Origin: Bacteroidaceae bacterium
GTDB lineage: Bacteria; Bacteroidota; Bacteroidia; Bacteroidales; Bacteroidaceae
Direction of reading: 5' to 3'
Length of the DNA: 46,218 nt
NCBI GenBank assembly: GCA_024398535.1
Contig: JAKSIY010000004.1
Coordinates: 1-46,218 of the forward strand
A program made the translations under genes and the position numbers. Under the pieces are notes generated by a model. It made no database searches and was not told the DNA's origin. It saw only the letters and a list, made by a program, of their open reading frames with translations. Shown here in pieces: positions 41,803 through 46,218 of this stretch. Each line of letters begins with the position of its first letter. Position 1 is the stretch's first letter.

Positions 41803-43770
41803 ATGTTCATGAAATATGTTATTCGACTTGGCTGTATATTGCTGGCAGTATCGGTTCTGTCTGTGTGCTCGTGTGTGAATGAACCACGGGATGAAAGGAA
41901 GAAATTGAATTATGCCTTGAACTCATCTGGTAATAACAAGAGCTTGTTAGAGGATGTGTTATGTTACTATGATGCGGGATCTGAAAAATATAAGGCAGCA
42001 GAGTTCCTTATTTCTAATATGCCGGGCCATTGTTCATATTTGGGTAACACAATAAATGAGTATTACAACATAGCAATAAATATCTTTAGTTCGAGTCTGT
42101 CACCGGTTGAACAACGTGATTCTCTTCTGGCATTATCCAAGGGGCGGTTTTCTGGTGTTGACAGAAAAATCGTGCAGGATTTAAAAGTTGTTAGAAGTGA
42201 TTTTTTGATTGACAATATTGAACATTCATACAATTCCTGGAAAAATGGGCGGTGGGCTACAACGTTGACATTTGAACAGTTTTGTGAGTGGATTTTACCC
42301 TATAAATGCACAGAGATGCAACAATTGGACGATTGGAGAATTGTGCTTCCTGAACTATATTCTGACGATTTGAAATTGTTTCCGTATAACGATGAAAACT
42401 ACTACTCTTCATATAAGGCTGTTGAAATAGTTCGAAATGAAATAATTCGGAAAGTTGTTCCAAAAGGCTTATACAATGAGTGTGGTTTACCAATGTTGAG
42501 TGCACAAACTATATCGAAGATGACATATGGTCGTTGTACGGATTACGTGAATCTTGCTGTACTTACATTCAGAGGATTGGGAATACCTGCAGTCATAGAC
42601 GAGACTCCTATTTGGGGAAGATACAGAGCTGGTCATTCTTGGTATGTTATTCTTGATGAAAGAGGTCAGGAATTGCCTGCCGAGTGGGATGTTAGTTCCC
42701 AGCCTGGAAAATCTTTTTTTCCATATCAAAGGATCCCCAAAGTATACAGGAATACGTTTGCTGCAAATCCGGATCGGGTGGAATATCAAAAAACTTCACT
42801 CTTAAAGTATCCGTTCAGTTTGTTTCAAATTGATGTTACCAATCATTATATGAATTCTATAGATGTTGTGATTCCTGTTGACAAACCAGAACGTATTGAA
42901 GAAAAATACGTTTATATTGCTTGTTTTTGTGGGCATGGAACGGATTGGAAAATTGTTGACTATGGAAAATTTGATGGGAGAACAGCTTCTTTTAGTAACA
43001 TGGGGCGGGATATATTATATATGGTGCTTGGTTATGATGGAAAGTCTTTGTTGCCTGTTTCGTTGCCTTTTGTGGTAAAAAAAGATGGCAGTGTGGAACA
43101 AATTAGAATTTTACCGAAAACAGAGAGATTGGTTGCTAGACGCAAATACCACTTGACAGAGGATGTTGCTGTAATGCGTCAGCGTTTGATCGGTGGGAAA
43201 ATCCAGGCATCCAATTCACCGGATTTCAGAAACTATACAGAAGTTCTTGTCGTTGATTCTCTACCAGAACATGATTTGTTGCCAATTCAAGTCGCGGAAT
43301 CGTTCCGCTTTTGGAGGTACATGGCTCCAGAAAACAGTTATGGCAGTATAGCCGAATTGGCCTTTTTTTTAGCAGACAGTATTAAAGTGGATGGGTTAAT
43401 ACTTACTTCGAAGAATGCATCTGATGAAATGGGGAAAAAGGCTTTTGATGACGATTGGCTGACATGTTTTGAAACAGATGATCCAAATGGTAATTGGGTT
43501 GGTTTAGACATGGGAAAACCAGTTCAGTTGAAGTATGTTCGTGTGATACCGAAAGGTGATGATAATGATATTCATCCTGGTGATGAGTACGAACTTAGTT
43601 TTTGGGATGGACATGTCTGGGTTCGCAAAGGGCTTGAAGTTGCGTATGACAACCAGTTGACTTTTGATGATGTTCCTGTGGGAGCTTTGCTCTGGTTAAG
43701 GAACCGAACAAGGGGTTGGGATGAAAGGCCTTTTGTGCTAAAAAAATCAGGAGAATTGCAGTGGTTTTGA
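41803..43770 (+). CDS. Transglutaminase-like lipoprotein with C-terminal discoidin-type domain
   Basis: 655 residues (an alternative ATG at 41809 gives 653). The signal peptide ends in SVCSC, with lipidated Cys24. A helical region (~35-200) is followed by a transglutaminase-like papain fold with a plausible triad: Cys245 in YGRCTDYVN, His278 in RAGHSWYVIL and Asp296 in LPAEWD. A beta-rich middle region follows, and the last ~120 residues (WLTCFETDD, GNWVGLDMGKPVQLKYVRVIP) resemble an F5/8-type carbohydrate-binding domain. Likely a surface or periplasmic peptidase or crosslinking enzyme; substrate unknown. DNA is clearly AT-richer than argF' upstream. Confidence 0.8.
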   Translation: MFMKYVIRLGCILLAVSVLSVCSCVNEPRDERKKLNYALNSSGNNKSLLEDVLCYYDAGSEKYKAAEFLISNMPGHCSYLGNTINEYYNIAINIFSSSLSPVEQRDSLLALSKGRFSGVDRKIVQDLKVVRSDFLIDNIEHSYNSWKNGRWATTLTFEQFCEWILPYKCTEMQQLDDWRIVLPELYSDDLKLFPYNDENYYSSYKAVEIVRNEIIRKVVPKGLYNECGLPMLSAQTISKMTYGRCTDYVNLAVLTFRGLGIPAVIDETPIWGRYRAGHSWYVILDERGQELPAEWDVSSQPGKSFFPYQRIPKVYRNTFAANPDRVEYQKTSLLKYPFSLFQIDVTNHYMNSIDVVIPVDKPERIEEKYVYIACFCGHGTDWKIVDYGKFDGRTASFSNMGRDILYMVLGYDGKSLLPVSLPFVVKKDGSVEQIRILPKTERLVARRKYHLTEDVAVMRQRLIGGKIQASNSPDFRNYTEVLVVDSLPEHDLLPIQVAESFRFWRYMAPENSYGSIAELAFFLADSIKVDGLILTSKNASDEMGKKAFDDDWLTCFETDDPNGNWVGLDMGKPVQLKYVRVIPKGDDNDIHPGDEYELSFWDGHVWVRKGLEVAYDNQLTFDDVPVGALLWLRNRTRGWDERPFVLKKSGELQWF

Positions 43771-43787
43771 TATTTTTCTTAAATTTG
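43756..43787 (+). promoter_or_regulatory. Promoter of the lipoprotein gene at 43818
   Basis: TTG (43756-43758) and TAAATTTG (43780-43787) match the -33 and -7 elements with a 21-base spacer, the best full match in the window. The -33 part lies inside the end of the preceding gene. The ATG is 30 bases downstream. Confidence 0.55.
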
Positions 43788-43817
43788 CCAAAAAATTAAT
43801 GTAAAAGGTATAAGAAA

Positions 43818-44693
43818 ATGAAAACATTTCTTTCGGCTGTATTGCTTTTTCTTGTATGCTCTTGTGCGGAGAAGGGTATGTTTCCTGACGTTGGGGATTC
43901 TACGAGAGATTGGCGTGATGTGCTGTGCTCTGTTGTGGCAGATAATAAAACCGTATTTGAATCGGAAGGCCTTTCTATGAGATCGTTTCATGAGGTGGAA
44001 TCGGATTGGAAAACTGGTAATATGTGTGCGAATCCTCAAATGGTAGATTCTATTATATCTGAATATGAAGCACATAACTCTCAATGCAAGGTGGTGGCAA
44101 TTGAATGGGATAAAAACAAACAAACGTTTTTTACGATCGCATTGTTTGACGAGGTTTCTGGAGAATTGTTATATGATGACATTTTGTTTAACTTATTGTT
44201 GTCCAATTCTTCCGATAGAGATAATATGGTTGCGTTCCTGACAAGCGCAGAATATGAGCCGACTCAAGCTTCAGGCGGAAATCAAGTGACATATTCTTAT
44301 GCCGGACGTGTTGTTGCTAAGTCTTCTGTTTCTTGGGCAGCATATGGTTACTGGGATTATGTTGACATTCCAAGATACACAAATGTAGTTGAAAGGCAGT
44401 ATTTTTATTGTCATGAGAGATTGGTAGGAACGACCTCAGGCTGGATTGATCAAGATTATTGTAACGCGAATAATCTTGATGTAACAGTTCATGGCCGTTT
44501 CATTAAGTTTACTGATGATTATTCCGGTGGGAGATCTTTTTCTTATAGGTACGAACTGGCTGCAGGAATAGGAACCGATGTTCCCTTTGCATTGTTAGGT
44601 GATAATTTTGATAACACTATACAAGGTTTTAACGTGAAGGTTTATACTAGTACGGAATCTCCTCAAAGGCCGAGTGAATTTATTTCTAATTAG
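43818..44693 (+). CDS. Lipoprotein of unknown function
   Basis: 291 residues. The signal peptide ends in FLVCSC with lipidated Cys16. The mature part is mixed: an N-terminal ~100 residues with helical character, including MVDSIISEYEAHNSQ, and a C-terminal beta-rich region with many aromatic residues (WAAYGYWDYVDIP, RQYFYCHERLVG). Cysteines are frequent. I recognise no family. It has its own promoter after the transglutaminase gene and shares the AT-rich composition of its neighbours. The protein has no visible enzyme motif. Confidence 0.7.
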   Translation: MKTFLSAVLLFLVCSCAEKGMFPDVGDSTRDWRDVLCSVVADNKTVFESEGLSMRSFHEVESDWKTGNMCANPQMVDSIISEYEAHNSQCKVVAIEWDKNKQTFFTIALFDEVSGELLYDDILFNLLLSNSSDRDNMVAFLTSAEYEPTQASGGNQVTYSYAGRVVAKSSVSWAAYGYWDYVDIPRYTNVVERQYFYCHERLVGTTSGWIDQDYCNANNLDVTVHGRFIKFTDDYSGGRSFSYRYELAAGIGTDVPFALLGDNFDNTIQGFNVKVYTSTESPQRPSEFISN

Positions 44694-44717
44694 TACAACT
44701 ATTTGGTTTAGTAAGTT

Positions 44718-46025
44718 ATGAAAAAGACCTTTTACATCATACTGATTTCATTGCTTGTTTCATGCGTGGGAGAGAATGGAACAGAGGTGGTTAACTCCAT
44801 TGCAGCTACGAGTGTCTCTGAAGTCAGCAGTTTTGGTGCCACATTAAAGTCATCTATCAGTGGGTTCTCCTTGTCAGAAATAAGCAGAGGGAAATTTGGC
44901 TTCTTGTATGCATATAATGTCAATGTTACTGCTGAAGATTTCAGTCTGTATCCCTTTGGCGACAAGAGTGGTATCTACGAATTGTTGGGAAGCAAGGTTG
45001 AGTCAGATGGAAGTATAATTGGTGTGTTGGAATCTCTGGAACCAGACACTAGGATCGTTTGTTGTGCTTTTTTTGAGTCTAGAGAAGGAGAGGTTTTCAT
45101 TGGTGCCGTCACGTCTTTTACTACATTGCCTTTTAGACCGAAATTATCGTTGGTGGAAGATTCTGAATCGCTTCCAGCCTTTTATACACATACGGTCCAA
45201 GTGTCTTCAGAATTGACCCCTTCAGAGAAAAATGTATGTTCAGTGGGTTTTGTGCTCTCAACAGAGGAATCAAAATTACAAATGTCTAGATTCCAGTTAT
45301 GCCAGGAAAAGGGTGCCCAGGGATTATATGAATTAAAATTTCAACAGTTAAATCCTGGTAAAAAATATTACTATCAGGCTGTTGTTAAGAATAATAAGTC
45401 AAATACCCTGTATTTTTGCGATGAAATTGGGTCTTTTGAAACAAGAACTTCAGATGAACTAGCGGTTGATATGGGTCTGAGTGTTTTGTGGGCAGGCTAT
45501 GATCTTTATGCAGAAAACAATCTTGAATATGGTGCGTGCTTCTCATGGGGCTCGGTGGCTCCTGCGACAGATTTTCAGTTGAGCCACTATAAATGGTATG
45601 ATTCTGCTTCTCAGAAGTACATTGATATAGGCACTAATATTTCTGGAACAGGATATGATCCGGCGAGTGCTGTTCTAGGGGGGAAATGGAGGTTGCCGAC
45701 AAAGGAAGAGGTACTTGAACTAACCAACAATATTAGTAGTTTTTCAATTAGAGATTGTACCACCGTCATTAGCTCTGTGAACAATAACACGTTATCATTC
45801 CCTGATAATGCCAGGTTTTATCATGATCCGTCTATGGGCATTTCAATGAATAGTAACGGAATAGATATCCCTTTTTACTGGACCGGTAGCGGCTCAAAAG
45901 AGGACAATTCTGTCGCTTCTGTTTGGCAGAGTTATATGGTGTGGACAGGACAGGCTCCTAAGGTGTTTCTGGACATGCCTCGTCAGTGGTCGTTCCCTGT
46001 TCGAGCTGTCCGAGACCGGGACTAA
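44718..46025 (+). CDS. Lipoprotein with FN3-like repeats and FISUMP-type C-terminal domain
   Basis: 435 residues. The lipobox is LLVSC with lipidated Cys16. Two FN3-like beta domains (about residues 25-135 and 140-245; repeated ends FTTLPFRP and FETRTSDE) precede a FISUMP-type domain from about residue 250: VDMGLSVLWAGYDL, YGACFSWGSVAPATDF, GGKWRLPTKEEVLELTN and the terminal QWSFPVRAVRD. This layout is common in exported Bacteroidales proteins; FISUMP domains are thought to act at the surface, mechanism unknown. The gap from the previous stop is 24 bases, so cotranscription is likely. Confidence 0.8.
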   Translation: MKKTFYIILISLLVSCVGENGTEVVNSIAATSVSEVSSFGATLKSSISGFSLSEISRGKFGFLYAYNVNVTAEDFSLYPFGDKSGIYELLGSKVESDGSIIGVLESLEPDTRIVCCAFFESREGEVFIGAVTSFTTLPFRPKLSLVEDSESLPAFYTHTVQVSSELTPSEKNVCSVGFVLSTEESKLQMSRFQLCQEKGAQGLYELKFQQLNPGKKYYYQAVVKNNKSNTLYFCDEIGSFETRTSDELAVDMGLSVLWAGYDLYAENNLEYGACFSWGSVAPATDFQLSHYKWYDSASQKYIDIGTNISGTGYDPASAVLGGKWRLPTKEEVLELTNNISSFSIRDCTTVISSVNNNTLSFPDNARFYHDPSMGISMNSNGIDIPFYWTGSGSKEDNSVASVWQSYMVWTGQAPKVFLDMPRQWSFPVRAVRDRD

Positions 46026-46218
46026 ACTTGTTTGCGAAGGAACGGCTTAGTTAAGCCTCGAAATCTTGCTCGGTTGAAACAAAAAAAGACGAAGACTGCA
46101 AAACTAACGCTGTGAATTGGTTTTCTGCTCTCTGATTGTTTGTTCATTAATATACAGATTTATATGTATGACTTAACGCAAATTACTGAAATGTAGGCTA
46201 GTCGTTAATGGAAATATT
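46026..46218. other. Gene-free right end
   Basis: 193 AT-rich bases with no convincing gene. A perfect palindrome GGCTTA-GT-TAAGCC lies at 46044-46057, without a T-run. On the minus strand 46099-46106 reads TAGTTTTG, a -7-like box, but no leftward gene follows it. The right part may belong to the leader of a gene outside the window. Confidence 0.4.

Noticed and set aside
46044-46057. Terminator after the FISUMP-type gene
   Set aside because: The palindrome GGCTTAGTTAAGCC has only a two-base gap between arms and is not followed by a T-run.

Overview
The window comes from a member of the Bacteroidota, most likely Bacteroidales and perhaps Prevotellaceae-like (the family is inference). The support is: type IX secretion genes (porU, porV, sprA), an N-succinylornithine carbamoyltransferase in place of the usual OTCase, DUF4290 next to tsaB, ruvA next to sprA, many lipoproteins with a Leu/Val-x-Ser-Cys lipobox, and several promoters matching the Bacteroidota -7 consensus TAnnTTTG. 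No rRNA, tRNA, CRISPR array, transposase or prophage gene was recognised.

Layout. 1-1232: 3' part of a secreted helical-repeat protein with a near-identical internal DNA duplication. 1301-2719: GH30 lipoprotein glycosidase. 2720-5858: ribosomal operon rplM-rpsI-rpsB-tsf, with a structured leader candidate before rplM and another before rpsB, closed by a strong terminator. 5859-7236: 1.4 kb without a credible gene, made of several short repeat families including ten 72-bp units that each contain a long hairpin. 7237-13773: an eIF1-like factor, a divergent FAH-family hydrolase, then the type IX sortase porU, its outer-membrane partner porV, and ispF. 13770-15827: leftward nadD, gmk, yicC. 15941-22627: a tight rightward operon tsaB-DUF4290-murA-rimM-M23-dxr-rseP. 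22608-26335: cca (left), a lipoprotein (right), an NSS-type transporter (left). 26348-34190: the giant translocon gene sprA and ruvA (left). 34313-37369: an SDR enzyme, a CE2-like esterase and meso-diaminopimelate dehydrogenase. 37391-38536: a MORN-repeat protein (left). 38594-41793: DUF2007, proB, proA and succinylornithine carbamoyltransferase. 41803-46025: three consecutive, visibly AT-richer lipoprotein genes (transglutaminase-discoidin, unknown, FISUMP-type). 46026-46218: nothing clear.

How the genes work together. SprA (translocon pore), PorV (shuttle) and PorU (sortase) are three outer-membrane parts of one secretion machine; the protein at the left edge ends in a short tail that could be a sorting signal for it. 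ispF and dxr belong to the MEP isoprenoid pathway. murA, ddh and the M23 protein concern the cell wall. proB and proA supply proline, and the carbamoyltransferase supplies arginine through succinylated intermediates.

The least explained parts are the repeat mosaic at 5.86-7.24 kb, the two ribosomal leaders, and the AT-rich lipoprotein group at the right end. No complete new multi-gene system could be shown from the sequence alone.
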